Source: Polytrichum commune (lineage: Eukaryota > Streptophyta > Polytrichopsida > Polytrichales > Polytrichaceae). Taken from it: 64,000 bases of DNA. The notes below the pieces were generated by a model, which was not told where the DNA came from, did not search any database, and was given only the letters and a program-made list of their open reading frames with translations. The DNA lies in the NCBI GenBank assembly GCA_950295325.1, contig OX485808.1:14572501-14636500 (forward strand), in the 5' to 3' direction. Each line of letters begins with the position of its first letter. Positions within the stretch are counted from its first letter, which is position 1. The position numbers were made by a program, and so were the translations under genes. Positions 49,142 through 61,750 of the stretch are shown in pieces.

Positions 49142-52100
49142 TAGTGTGTGTGATATTAATTCGCAATACACTCACTGTTTTTCCAAATCTCAAAATATAT
49201 GGGGGTTGAATTTTTTACTGAGTGATACTAAATTATGAATACACGATCATTACCATAATTTTCAAGATAATTAGTGCGTGCTCTACAGTGCTTGTAGAGT
49301 GATAGAAAAATTTATATGCAAACACATGCATGTCAATGAAAAATGTTGCTTTAAATAGTATTTTCAGTGATTATGTGGTGCCGAGATTAATAATGTTGCC
49401 TAGATCTTTTGGTGACACCAATTTCATAACATTAAAAAATTTAGCATCACCTACACTAATTTTCCACACGCACTATTACACTCCCTCGCTAATTTGGATA
49501 ATCAGTTTAGTGGTCATCTCAGTTATTCTTGGGTAAAGAGTTGCTACTAGTAAACAAATCAAAGAAAAATAAGAATGAATAAAATCCTTCTCTCTCACAT
49601 GCATTGTGGCTACTATGTGCAGTTATGCATGCTATAAACTTATTTCTATAGCGTTTTATTGTATTAGAAAACAATCTATGCAAGGGTATAACAAATAATG
49701 GTTACTTTAGGGTTTAAGACCAAAGAAACGCTAAAAGTCAATGATCGTATTGGTCAAGAAGCAAATCATGAAGTCAATTGTCTTTAATTTTTGTTTCAGT
49801 TAGAAAAAAATGTGGAAAAAGGTCAATTTAAACAAGACATTTAATTAGCATGTGATAGCTCAGGCCATGGACTAGGAGATTTGAAGAAAGAAAGGTTATG
49901 GTCTGATAGGAGTACTCATCCACCATGAAAAATTAGCACATGTTTGATTGTTGTTATTAATAAGTTTTGTTTTCTCTTGAGGAGAGTTTGAGACCATAAT
50001 CTCACATACATCAAACTTATATTGTTTTGGCAATTGACTTGTGAGGAAATTGTGTAGCTTGGCCAAGAGGGTCGTTGTTTTGTAAAGAATCAAGGATTAG
50101 AGATTGAAGCTTGTTTATTTTGATGTATACTAGTTGAGATAACTAGTGGCTATAATTTTGGTGCTTAGGAGCGATTCTTTAGAGCACCAAGTGCACCCTA
50201 ATTTATGTGATAATTTATGATATTAGTTCGAAGCACATATGATTTGGAGAATTTTTTTGGTTAAGTCTATGCTTTGATGTTCAGTAAGTGCAAATGTGAA
50301 GCCCAAATGTGTGAGAAAGACTACATACCCTTTAAGATTGTGTAAGAATTAAAAGGATTATGTTTGATTGTAAGACACCTAGACAATTGTTTGTGGATTG
50401 AAATAGTTCTACACTGTGTTATAAGAGAGACTGTAAGAATGATAAGAGGAAATACCTCTTAATCATAAGTGTCTCTGGATGATTGTCATGAGTGATGAGG
50501 ATCATATTGAACTCCATTGTCTGCAAGATTAGATTTTTAGTGTTATTTTAAGTAATGCATGATTGAAACGAGTTTGATGAATTAGTGAAAGTAAATCTCT
50601 AGGAAAGTATTACTGTAAACGGAAGTCACATGATCTCATTCAAGAAGAATGTCACTGTAGTATTTGAGTGATTTATTCTTAATGTAGAATTAGGGGAATC
50701 TTGAGGAGATGAATGCCTTAGAATTAAAGAGGTCATGGTCACGTGCCAGTTGGATACCTTGTATGTTCTTGGTGTTTGTTGGCAGGACTAAAGTTTTGGA
50801 AGGACAATGGGCCAAGTCCATTGATTATCTAGGTGAGCTAAAGCCGAAAGGTTAACAGTGGGGGAATACAATGGTTTTGCATGACTTTTGGAAGATGAAT
50901 TAGGTGCCATGGTGGCACCTTGACCAAAGACCATTGTCTAACAATACTTCACATTGAAAGGATTAATTAAAGAATACAACAACTCTATATCGAGTGATTG
51001 TACAAACCTTTCAAGTTAAACTAAAAGGTTCTTAATTAACATGAGACAAATGACTATACCAAAGTGTCCTAGGCTTTGATAAAAATACTAAAATGGGATA
51101 CTTTATGCCGGACTATTGACGATAGTTGTGCCTATGCTTCTGCACTGCACCTGGTCTGAATAAAATGAATTCACTACCAGATTATCACTCGGTAAATAAT
51201 GTGAGTTGAATGATTGCCACAATTGTATGTACTGTTGTGAGAGTTTGTGAAACTTTACCCTATAAATCATTACCCAATTATCAATTTAAATATGAAATAA
51301 CCCAAAACAATTATGTGATTGTCCTCATAAAAACTTATTTGTGACACCTAGATGTTATACGAATCACTTTCTAACTCTTCCTTGATTGTTTCCCTAGTTT
51401 TTGTCATGTCCAAATCCTAATTGCACAAATATTTGAACCCACAGAGTCTACACTGGAGTCTAGGTCCAAGGTATGAGAAAATGAAGTGACAGTATCTTGG
51501 CATCTCTTTCTTACCAACACATCGGCATTCCCAACCACTCAAGAAGATTCCCCTCCTAGTTCAAAAAGTCAACCTTAATCTTGAGTCCAAGAAGGAGTGT
51601 CTTGAACCCCAAGTTTATTGACCAACCCTAATGTTAACATGCCCTTTAAGATTCCATATTCACTTGGTAGGTGTCGGGAAACTTTATCCAAGAAGTCAAA
51701 GCTATGCAATTATGACATTCGGTAAACAACATGTGAATCGTGAAGATTGACACTTCCATGAGTAAGATTGTGATAGATATGCAAGAGTCTACAATAAATA
51801 TTCTTTTCTTTCTAAATGATTGCTTACACCCTTCCAATTGTGTTCGCTTTGGAACCTATAATAATGAAGAAGCTTTGTGTACATGGTCAATCTCATTGTT
51901 ACATAACTTATGTCTTAGTGGTGCATGTTCTTAAGATACACGTCTTATTAAAAACAAATGGTTGCTTTTGGATAGTAAAAAAATGGTTTGATATTATTCT
52001 AAAATAAACTTGTCTAGTATTATTCAAAGAAATAATACAAGGGCTCATTGTGTGTGTTGGACCATCATCATGTCGGTCGATGTTCTTTCTCTGTTCTTTT

Positions 52101-53975
52101 TTATTCCATACCCTAAAGGTCAATGCTCAACACCCGCACAAAATACTAACTATCTTGGACACACCTATATGACCGCTTAAGAAGTTCACATACTTACACC
52201 TTGAAATTTTATCATGAATTCAATTTTAGCCATCTTGATCTCATTCTCAAGGCATTGAAATATGTACAAGATTTGCTAATGGATATTGATTTTTTCAAGC
52301 TATTGCATATCATAAGAAGTCAATTATTGGCTCTGTCTATAGGACAGAGACTATGCATCAACTTCTTCGTTTCAAGAGCAAATTTCCTAACCACTTTGTG
52401 TTCACACTTCCAAGGACGTTACTTGTTCTTGTTATTTTTGGTCCACTTTATGTAATGTGGATGCTAACTATAGTTTTTATATATATAAGTGCTCCCTAAA
52501 ATGCATTGACATAAATCTAGTTAACTATAGTTATTTCGTTAGTTCTTGATCATTTATTTTAAAAATTTAGGGTGATAAATGAGTAGCTTCAATCCTTGAC
52601 CTGTATTTGAGAAGAACGTGCACAAAATCCAAGAAAGGTTTGGTATAGTGAATAGCCATGAATTGGCATGAGCAAAGTGGACTAGTATAGTGAGCATGGG
52701 CAACTACAATTGTAGTCTTTCATAATAAAGGACAGAGCCTCACGGTTCTACCGTTTTGTTGTTTTTTTTAATAAATAATTGTAATAGGTAGGCTCATCTA
52801 CCTTAACCAACAAGCCTTGCCATGCTCTATTCAAAGATGGGTTTCCAATCAAGATGAGTGGCCACATAAGACCCACGGAACTTACCTCAATCTTCAGCAT
52901 CTAAAGATGATTTATTTATTTATTTATTTGAAATGCCATCTTGTTCAACATGTATGGAGATATGCAACAAACATTATTTGGTAACTACTTTTCAAGAAGG
53001 CCAACATGAGTCCTAGGAAGTCTTTCTCTATGCTTCAATGTCTTTGGACAAACGTCCTAAGGAGTCACTTCAGAAGTTTCACAAGGATTATTTGGAATGA
53101 CCTCATTTTTAATAGTGTGTTGTGGTTGGTGGAGAAAGTCCACCAAGTGGTTTAGGAGTCTTTGGTGGATTAAGATAGGATTAAGTGGCAAAATACTCTT
53201 TTTGATCTTGCTAAAGCTCATGTTGTGGTGTATCAAAATATTTTAGACGAGTTTCATAGGGCATGGTGTGTCAAGGGGCTTATTGCTATTAGAAACACTT
53301 TGATGATTATTTGGAAGATTAGGCATGGGATGGGCATTGTCTCTTGACTCCCCTTGGGTCTCCGGTGGAGGGTTGTTTCCCCTTGGTACTGTGCTTTATG
53401 CCATGCTCACACATATTGGTGGGCATAGCCAGTGGACAACTCCCACCAACATGGGGCGTTTTTTCATCCGCTTTTAGCCAACAAACGCTCAAAATGCGAG
53501 CCATTGGCTAAAACAACGAAAAAAAATACCCCTAGTAGTGCAAGCCATTCATTGGCTATGCCACTACACTAAATATACCAAGTAGTGGGGGCGGTACTAA
53601 TTCAAGTCACACACACAATCCAACCAAGTCTCAAAGTTACCAAAGGCTGAAGCTACTATTGAGTGCCAATAAATTCACGACTATGGTAAGTTCCAAGCTC
53701 AATTACCATAGGTTTCAAGAAAATTAGCGTGTGCCACATGCTTGTCAATAAATAGTGCCAAGTGCCTATAGTTTTAGTAAAAAGTGCCAAGTATTTGGTA
53801 ATTAAATGAATAGTGCCAAATGCCAATATTTTAAGTGAATAGTGCCAAGTCCTGAGATGAACAATGCTTCCTAAACCTTTTGGTGGCACTAATTTAAAAC
53901 ATAAAGAAATTTAGTATCACATTCACTAATTTCCCATCCACAATAAATTCCCACACTCACTAATTGGTATACTTA
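49142..53975. other. Intergenic, AT-rich, no gene recognised
   Basis: No coding sequence of recognisable family on either strand. Dispersed-repeat blocks continue to about 49520 and reappear at 53640-53970. A (TTTA)n tract lies near 52910. Decayed transposon sequence is likely but cannot be assigned by eye. Confidence 0.4.
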
Positions 53976-55668
53976 TGCCCCCTCCCCACCTAGCTTTAGC
54001 TAAGACTGGGTCTTAAAGCTAAAACCCACCGTTATATCCGGTGGTAGGGTATTAGGGTCCACCACCAGGTTTGACAAGGATGGCAGCCTGGGGCCTAATA
54101 CCTGGGCCGGTCTTAACACCTTTTGTTAACAACCTTCTTCACTTTGTTGCTAAATTTAAGGGGAGGGTCCTGACCATTGGGCTTCTCGAAGCAACCTATA
54201 ATGGTTTGTTCAAGTGTCATTCAGGTGTGCAAGTGTGTAGGAAATTGAGAGGCCAACGGAACTCTGAACCCAAGTCACCGAAAACAAAGGCAGTGGCAAT
54301 CGTTCTTCAGGGATTTTGGCAACACAAATTCATGGACTTACACCCTCTTTGGGTGTTGGGTTTTGTGAGCTGTGCATTTTGGAGTCCAATTGACTAGTCA
54401 TGCGGCTGGTTGTGATGCTCAGAGTTAGCTGTGCATTTCCACAAGTTGTTTTCGTTGTCCACATCCTAGTCGAAGTGCTATTCTTGCTCAAAGTAAGCTC
54501 CGCATTTCAGAGTGCAAGTGGGGTCTTAAGAGATTGAGATTCAAAGCTGCACCGAACTAATTGCTGCACAATAAGTATGCAGAGCTGCAAGTTAGTTTCG
54601 TGGCAAGCATCAAATCCTAGTTCATCTACATAGTGGTGTAGTGGTATTGTCATTGACGAAGCGTTTACATGATTCTGTTGTGCATCGGAATAACATTGCA
54701 TGCTCTGAAAATTGCAACCACATCGACGAAGGGTTCTGCAGTGCTTAAAGTGCAGGTGTGGGACGACACTAGAGCTCCAAAAGATTTGAGCAAGAAAGCT
54801 TCAAGAAAGTGCTCCAAAGGATTGGGCAAGAACTTGAAAACCGGACACAGAGGCAGGTAGTCGTTGAAGAAATTGTCGCCGAAATTACTGGCAGCCGGTC
54901 TCTAGTGCAAGAAGAGCCACTACTAGTAGTTGTTTGAGGAATTAAGGAGTTGCCTCTGTTCACAGTGCTTTGCAGACAGTTCGAATGACCCAAGAAGAAA
55001 CTCAGAAAAGATCCTTAAGAATTTGGAGCTGAACTCACCAAGGTAGCCGCCGAAGAGAGCATTGGGGCTGGAGGGGACTCCGCCAAAACCCCAACCAGAA
55101 ACGGGAGCTGCCATAACTTGCGGTGAGAGTGCAAGCCGCAGGCTGGAACTTCAGTTGGATCAACACTTGTAGGGGTCGATAACTCTGAAAGCACAACTCA
55201 CCATTACCTGCACAAGCTGTGACTCTGTGATTTGCGGTGAAAAACATGTGAATTGCGTTGCTGAAATCCTTTAAGAAGGATGGTCGCCGCCGGCGGTTTC
55301 GGTGATTTGGATTGAATTTTTCGTTGGTTCAACATACCGTTACTCACCCTACATGAAGTATGGGAGTGGGATCCTCCCCTTCTGTTTTATTGGTAAAGTC
55401 TTTGATTTGAGGCGAGATAGCTAAAACCACATTGTGCCCAATCCGATGCCACGGTCTGTGGACCTTAGAGATGCTAGAATCCCTCCGCATTCTTAGTGAA
55501 GGCAGCAAGCCTCGGCAGGGTAACTCCAGGATCGGGAAGATTAGAGGTGACAAACGAAGCTTGCCAACTCAGCTCGGGACTTAATACCGGTTCAAGTGGG
55601 GAAGGCCAGTATTAAAGAGCGAGTCTAACTTAAAACTCATCTCACTAAAGTCAAGTGGGGAGGGGGCT
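53976..55668. mobile_element. Harbinger-like non-autonomous element with TTA flanks
   Basis: The ends are (T/A)GCCCCCTCCCCAC and its inverse, with a weaker inverted match continuing through the CTAAAG block. TTA lies at both edges (53973-53975 and 55669-55671). The 1.7-kb interior is GC-richer and carries several frames without recognisable domains. It may be filler or captured host DNA. The terminal match is short, so the assignment is moderate. Confidence 0.5.
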
Positions 55669-55671
55669 TTA

Positions 55672-58540
55672 GTGTAGTAAGTATAAGCATAGATTTCTCT
55701 TTTTGGGCAAGAGATTCCTTGAATCCGTACAAAGTATGAGAGAGAGAGATCCACGAGCCATATTTTGAGCCAAAGTTTGGGCAGCAATCATGGTCATGAA
55801 CTTCCACCCTTTTGGGATTTTTGTGCCTTCACCCAATCAATGACTGAGTGGTGGGGCCAACTGAAATCAAATCCAGAGTGGAATGCAAGTGGCAACTCCC
55901 ATCATGTAGAGTCTAACGTAAGTTAAGGTTAAGCTAATGGAAAAATAATCTCACCACCATCCAAAAGCTGCCCCGGTGAATCTTATTTTATTAGTTTCCC
56001 AACACATTGGATACACTTTAATCCCCCTAATATCACGCTTGTGGCAACCAAAGTGCATGTGATATTAAGGAGCTTTGTAGTGTTAGCATGGATGCATGAT
56101 AATAGAAGATTAGTGTAGCACTTGACATTATGGAGCTCCACAAAGTGAACATTGTAATAATGACAATAATTACAATGACAACAACGTGATGTGTGTGAGC
56201 GTGTGGTTTTGATTCTCTGGTGGATTATTTCAATGTCAAAACCTGTGATATATGGAGAGGGAATGTGACAAGAAGAAGGGGGGTTTCAAGTGAGCACATC
56301 CGTTTCCTATAATTTTGGGATATAAGAGAGGGAATGACATTATGGAGGGTGGCATTACAGAGGTCAGGGTGTAATATTATTCCAAAGCTTTTGTCCACAT
56401 ATAAGCCTTCATTGTCCACATAAAAGCTTAAACATGCATGTAGCCTTATTTGTGGGCACTTCAAACCTACTAGCATACACGTCCTATGCTATCGTCCCAC
56501 TTCGATGAAAGGATAATGCAAATCTACCATTGTCCTAGATTTGCAAAATTTGAGTTGCATAGGACTCATATGCTCGTGGTGAAACTCCAATGACAATTTT
56601 CGTTGGTGGGATTGGGAACTATTTCATCCAGTTAGCAATTGCAAAAGAAGATTGTTGTTTCAAGGTTCAAAATTAAGGTTGAGATGCAAAAAGTCATGGT
56701 AATCTCTTGCCCTTTAAATCATCACGTGGGGCTTTTTGATTGTGTTCACTAGTGAACCTCGAAATGATGTTTGCATTTGGAGCATAGTCCAATCTCATCC
56801 ACTAGAAGAGAACTTGTCCATCAAACCCATATGTTGCAACTTTATGGTGGAGAAAATGTATAGATTGAGAAAATTAGTTGAAAACCAGAGGTTGTTGGTT
56901 ACGGTTTTTGGACATGTGGCAAGCAAGACTTATAAGACACAATTTTATCTAGTGATTGTAACACCTTGTGTGGGTGTTGTCTCATAGCCACACATGTCAG
57001 TTCTTGAGGGTTCCTAGGCCTAAAGATTTGACAAGAGGGGCTCTAGAAAAACACCCAACAAACGTCATTTTGGTCATGAATTGCAATGAGAAATTTAAAT
57101 AATGAAAACATCCAAAAGAATGTATGCCGATAGGGGCACCCCTTTTGGAACATTCTTTTCGTGTTTGCTCATTGCAGTGTCAGAGTTGCTAAGATAAGCT
57201 ATGGGCAAACCCCCAAACTATTGGCATCCCTTTTGCAGGTAAATTATATAGATTGTTGTTGTAAATTTTGAGCGAATGACACACCCCATTGGCAACAAAT
57301 GACACTTGCCCGTTTGTTCAAAATGGTCATTGTGGAGAAGCTGGAGTAAACTCCTCTTACAAATGGAAAAACTAGATATTGTGTACAACCATGATAGTGC
57401 TACCCCTGACAAGCATTATCACATCATAATCAACATGTAACCCATATGCTCATGTACATGTTTCTTGAAGATGCAGAACTCTAACATTAGTGGGAGACAA
57501 CCCTATATGTATTCCATGTTAACACATGTACAATTTGTTTTTATTGGTGTTGCGTGCAAATGAGGAAGAGGATGAATTCATCCACGACAACACCTAGAGT
57601 GCTACTACTCTACTTAAACTTCTTAGCGGTGATCATATGGTTTAGGTTGCAGTGGATAGGGTTCGGTGATTGCATTTCATTTGCAAGGGGTAGTCCAAGA
57701 TGTTAGTATTGCTATATAACATCTAGTACATTTTGTAATACATAACGCTTTACTCTTCAATAAAATCATGATTTCAAGGCATACATACCTCCACAAGCAA
57801 GTTCTATGAACTTGTGTGTGAAAAAAAATTTAAAATTATTGTGCAAAAAGTTGAAACACACTTTCCTACGTGTAGAAGATATAATATATGGAAGGCACCT
57901 TGGACAAATGTATGCATACAAAAGCCATGTGTATGTTATTGGATTTGATATTATCTTCTAGAATACCCCAAGAAATAAAGAACCGTAATAGGTATTATTA
58001 TATGGCATATGTTAAATGATTTTAATAAAATGTAAATGAGGCATTATCTATGTGTGGATGCCCCACATCCATTGTTTAGGACAGTAAGTTGGAGACAAGT
58101 GTTTCAATGTAGGTAAGATCATGAACTTTGTCATATTCTCACTTAATGAACCGATTATAAGGCATTGTAAATACGAGTGGCATGTCACTTATGGTCTCAA
58201 ATTCTCAGAGTCGTGTAGTTTATGCAAGACCGCAGCATGTTAATTAATAATCAGCTCATCTGACACAAAAAGAAGGGATATGACCTAGAAGGGTTGCACA
58301 ATAGAGAGCTCCATATGAATACAATAAGTTTTGAAATATTTTGACTCCTGGGTTTTGTAAGAAAATGAGATTTGAGTTATACAGATTCCAAGTCCACTTC
58401 AAAAAGCTAATCCAACAAGATTATTAATACATAATTTAATTATAGCATTCTAAGTACCTGAACTAGCTGAAGTATCAGGATTAGGCACGACTACCTTACA
58501 TTTAGTATCCTCAATTCCATCATTGCCATGAGTCTTTAGA
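55672..58540. other. Intergenic, nothing seen
   Basis: AT-rich. No gene, RNA gene or repeat structure could be supported. Confidence 0.4.
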
Positions 58541-58552
58541 ATGTAAGGACCA

Positions 58553-58928
58553 AAAAGAAAGAGAGAAAGAGAAACTCCGGTCCCTTTTTAGCAAGGGGCC
58601 GGCGTGAATAAAGTGTCCGTTCGTAATGCCAGTGAACCCGATGGCCACTGGACAAGGGGACACTGGGACAATACTACTCTCCCCTTTCGAGGATGGACAC
58701 TATGTGACACACTATACTAGTTCCTAGCTAGCCACTAGTGCCTTGAAGATACCGGACATGGTATCCCCCCAAAGGGCTTTGAGGTACCCATACAACAAGG
58801 TCCAAGGACCCCCCACCATAGTTGGGTGGACTAAGGTGGTGAGCACCACGCCGGCATGGGGAATAGAACCCACAACCTCCTCATTGGGGGCCATGAGCCT
58901 AACCACCAAGCCAAGGCCCGTGGTGCCC
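58553..58928 (-). mobile_element. Full-length tRNA-derived SINE with 12-bp target duplication
   Basis: On the minus strand the element starts with a tRNA-like head: A box TGGCTTGGTGGTTAGGC and B box GGTTCTATTCC with normal spacing. A body follows, ending ATTCACGCCGGCCCC..AGGGACCGGAGTTTC, and then a tail of CTTT-like units. The direct repeat ATGTAAGGACCA flanks it perfectly at 58541-58552 and 58929-58940. Fragments of the same 3' end occur at 17775-17870 and 61855-61935. It is inserted beside the outer edge of the foldback repeat at 58938-59182. Confidence 0.88.
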
Positions 58929-58937
58929 ATGTAAGGA

Positions 58938-59182
58938 CCACTTCACACACGAGCCAATAGTCATGACCATGAAATTGTGAGGGCCCCAAGGAAAGTGTCC
59001 AAAGGCCGTCCTAAGACACCTTCAAAATCATATAATGTGGTCACGGATCCGTTAGTGTAGTGTGAAGTCATATGTGACCGGGGCTCAACCAAATGCCATT
59101 TCAATGAATTTCTATTCATGCGGGTCTTCACACATGATAAAATAGATAAATCAACAGTTGTGAGTGTTTGGAGTGCCATGGT
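58938..59182 (-). repeat. Truncated copy of the foldback repeat at 61971-62460
   Basis: The reverse complement of 62217-62460 matches this stretch closely (for example GCCATGACCATGAAATTGTGAG-like sequence, GAAGTCATATGTGACCGG and GAATTTCTATTCATGCGGGTC). The match stops after GAGTGCCATGGT, where the retroelement sequence begins. Confidence 0.8.
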
Positions 59183-59260
59183 ATTTCGGGATAATATTTC
59201 GGGGCTTTGTAGAGTGCAACAGTTAGTGGCCAACACTGACGCTGTGTTTAGTGCCTTTTT

Positions 59261-60013
59261 ATGGCAAAAAACAACACACACGGTTTAGAACCATCTACCC
59301 AATCGTTCGAAATTGAAATTGTTTGGTTATACCCAAGGTACAAATACCGTATCCCAAAAAATGACCCACTCAAACGAGCCCAATATACAATACCAACCCA
59401 AATATTAGATCTCCTGATTACAACATTCAATATTAACCACTCATATTTTTCATCCCCAGTTACATGCCCCACACAATTCACCCAATTCTACTCACCATTC
59501 TCGCGAGACATAATATTTGGATCCCTAGGTAAAGCGTTTGACCATAAATGGCAAGGAATCGGTTACGCACACCCTCATAATACAACAGACCTACAACAAG
59601 CTATTCACTGGGTGCGCATAGCGGCCCAAAATGATCCATATACAATCACTATACTTATATCTCCGGATACTAATTGGTACCAAAACTCCAACCCACACAC
59701 AGGCCCATTCCCAGACACACACGTCATTGCCCATTTCGCCGCTGATACGATCACGTATGAGGAACCCACAATACCCCCCGAGCTCAATATCACAAAAAAA
59801 GAACCATCTACCATGCAAATATTTTGTATCCATCACCAAAACAATAACATAGGCACCTACAAACAAATGAAATTAATAAACGACACAGCAAATAACCTCC
59901 AAATACTACAAAGTCACACACAAACTGCACCACCCACCCCTCCAAACATCACTGTTAACCCTAGTAAAAAAATGGGCCAAATCAAACTACCCAAATACAA
60001 TCCCACACAATAA
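59261..60013 (+). CDS. Retroelement ORF resembling a phage-type N6-adenine methyltransferase
   Basis: A 250-codon frame. Pattern elements in order: YTIPTQILDLLITTFNI, FYSPFSRD, FGSLGKAF, W.GIGYAHPH, then AIHWVRIAAQNDP and ILISPDTNWYQN. The order (TP box, acidic/FYS segment, WxG near NPPY, then an A..WV helix and a strand) recalls the phage Dam-like methyltransferase family. However, the catalytic NPPY is replaced by AHPH, so activity is doubtful. Assignment is by pattern only. It overlaps the RNase H frame, which lies one base ahead; a +1 frameshift would join them. Confidence 0.45.
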   Translation: MAKNNTHGLEPSTQSFEIEIVWLYPRYKYRIPKNDPLKRAQYTIPTQILDLLITTFNINHSYFSSPVTCPTQFTQFYSPFSRDIIFGSLGKAFDHKWQGIGYAHPHNTTDLQQAIHWVRIAAQNDPYTITILISPDTNWYQNSNPHTGPFPDTHVIAHFAADTITYEEPTIPPELNITKKEPSTMQIFCIHHQNNNIGTYKQMKLINDTANNLQILQSHTQTAPPTPPNITVNPSKKMGQIKLPKYNPTQ

Positions 60014-60017
60014 TACC

Positions 60018-61541
60018 CCTACCCCACAACTTCCAAACTACCAAACTAACTTACCGCTAAAATTCCACCCCCAATTTAGCTACTATACAGACGGATCCTT
60101 TATAAAACCCAAAGAAATTGCCCCTGGGATATGGAGAAGAGAAAGAGCTGGATACGGTATCTATAGCCCCAAAGGCTTAAATATCGCCAAAAGACTCCAT
60201 GGGCATCAAAACATACTACGTGCAGAAATGATGGCTATACACAAAACACTAAGAATCATCAATACAAAATTCCCTAATGAACCCGCATTCATATTCACAG
60301 ATAGTCTAAACGTATTATACCTACTCAACACACAAATTAAACACCCCACTCTCCATAATAGTCACCCCGACCAAACCACACTCAACTCCATGGTAAAAAT
60401 CCTCCAAGACCGTACACAGCCAATCACACTATACAAAGTCAGAGCACACGTCAACATTGACGGTAATGAAAAAGCGGATAAACTAGCAAAAGATGGGTTA
60501 GAATTAGAACACAGAATTGCCATCCACCCATACGAACATGCCCACGCCATCCCGTACTATTACCAAAAGGACGTCCGGGCCTCGATGGCAGACGTCCCAG
60601 ACAAAGGCCCAGTAAGATTCTTAGAAAAACAAATTAAAAAATATGATAGGGAAACCAATATAGCAATCATGGCCACACAAACCCCCAACACGTGTAAATG
60701 GACAGAAAATATAGACATTGACAAAGAACTGTCCAACGAATTCTGGACAAATCCCTTAATCACAGACAAGCAAAAATCTTGCCTTATTAAATTCCGCACA
60801 GGAACATATATGGGTAATTCTAGAAAACAAATGTTCTTCGGTCACCAGAGGTACCCCTCTATCACATGCCCTATATGCAATTCAAACGATCCAGACACTT
60901 GGCTACATGTTCTACTGAAATGCAACCAACAACATATACACTCACTACGAATTAAAAGACATAACAAAGCAGTCGGAGAAATTAGGAAGCTTCTAATCTC
61001 GTCCGAAAAATCCCGATGTTTTACTCTCATGAATGCCGGTACCTTCAATAATAACCCCCAAGAAAATACAGTCCCCAAGTGGCTACTCCCATGCACATGT
61101 AACACACAAAGATGTCATTGCAACGCAAGATTTCGACCTGATATACTCTGCGTTAAAGGATTACCATATCAAAATGACCCTCCCATTGACATTGACCCTA
61201 ACCTCACCATACAATTTATTGAATTCACATATTGTAATGACAAATTTTCCCCATAAACAATAGAAGCAAAAAACAACAAATACAAACCTTTGATTGATAG
61301 TATCGCTTCCAGGGGATGGAAAATCAAACCACTTATTGTCATCACAGCTGGGGCCCGAGCTACGGCCCACATCCCATCTATGAAAATACTAGAAGAAAAT
61401 CTCAAAATACCCCTGGTTACCATCAAAAATACCTTTAAAAACATTAATACCATTGCAATACAATATGCCATGTCCATCCTCCTCCACAAGAGGAGAATTG
61501 AAAACCACCAACCGCTCCCCCAAAACTTAGACCCTCCATAA
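60018..61541 (+). pseudogene. RNase H plus restriction-like endonuclease (RLE) domain, interrupted
   Basis: The RNase H part has its acidic residues: YTDGS, RAEMMA, FTDSL and the final H/D in KVRAHVNIDGNEKAD. Next comes a zinc motif CPIC..H..C, then RIKRHNKA, RPDI and FIEFTYC, followed by KYKPLI and a GW.IKPLIVITAGA block. This order (CCHC, R..HN, RPD, E, K) is that of the endonuclease in R2/CRE/Dualen-type non-LTR retrotransposons. One in-frame TAA (61254-61256) interrupts the endonuclease, and the frame then stays open to 61541. The reverse transcriptase that would normally precede these domains is absent. Confidence 0.7.
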
Positions 61542-61684
61542 AACCCAAAAAACTTATATAATATTTAGTATCTATTTACAGCTCAGAATGAGGGATTGGT
61601 GCCGGTTGGTTGGTACAAATTTCCTGCCTTTTACTCACTTGCAGCACCAAGTCACGCGTTACATTTTAGACGATCATACGGACT

Positions 61685-61750
61685 CGACTGAAATCGAACC
61701 CGGAACGTCTTAACTCAAACATCCTCCCACAACCAACTGAGGAATCATGA
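61685..61750 (-). mobile_element. tRNA-like fragment (SINE head or tRNA relic)
   Basis: On the minus strand, CCTCAGTTGGTTGTGGGAGG resembles a tRNA A box and D stem, and TCCGGGTTCGATTTC a B box and T loop. No paired acceptor stem was found. It lies between the retroelement and a plus-strand SINE tail, so it is more likely a retroposon remnant than a tRNA gene. Confidence 0.5.

Larger units (their letters stand above)
59183..61560 (+). mobile_element. 5'-truncated retroelement: methyltransferase-like, RNase H and restriction-like endonuclease
   Basis: This unit contains the two coding blocks described separately (59261-60013 and 60018-61541). The plus strand is strongly rich in A and C and poor in G across the block, unlike the host DNA around it. 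No reverse transcriptase is visible, and the 5' edge falls directly on a truncated host repeat, so this may be a 5'-truncated insertion of a larger element. No target duplication was found. The 3' end is placed only approximately. Confidence 0.65.

Noticed and set aside
49860-51100. Decayed LTR retrotransposon
   Set aside because: The base composition is suggestive, but I found no LTR pair, primer-binding site or protein motif.
54071-54397. 108-codon frame inside the Harbinger-like element
   Set aside because: It has no transposase or other recognisable features.
61290-61541. Separate 83-codon gene
   Set aside because: It is the continuation of the RLE endonuclease in the same frame after one stop codon.
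61685-61750. Functional tRNA gene
   Set aside because: A- and B-box-like parts are present but no acceptor stem could be paired.
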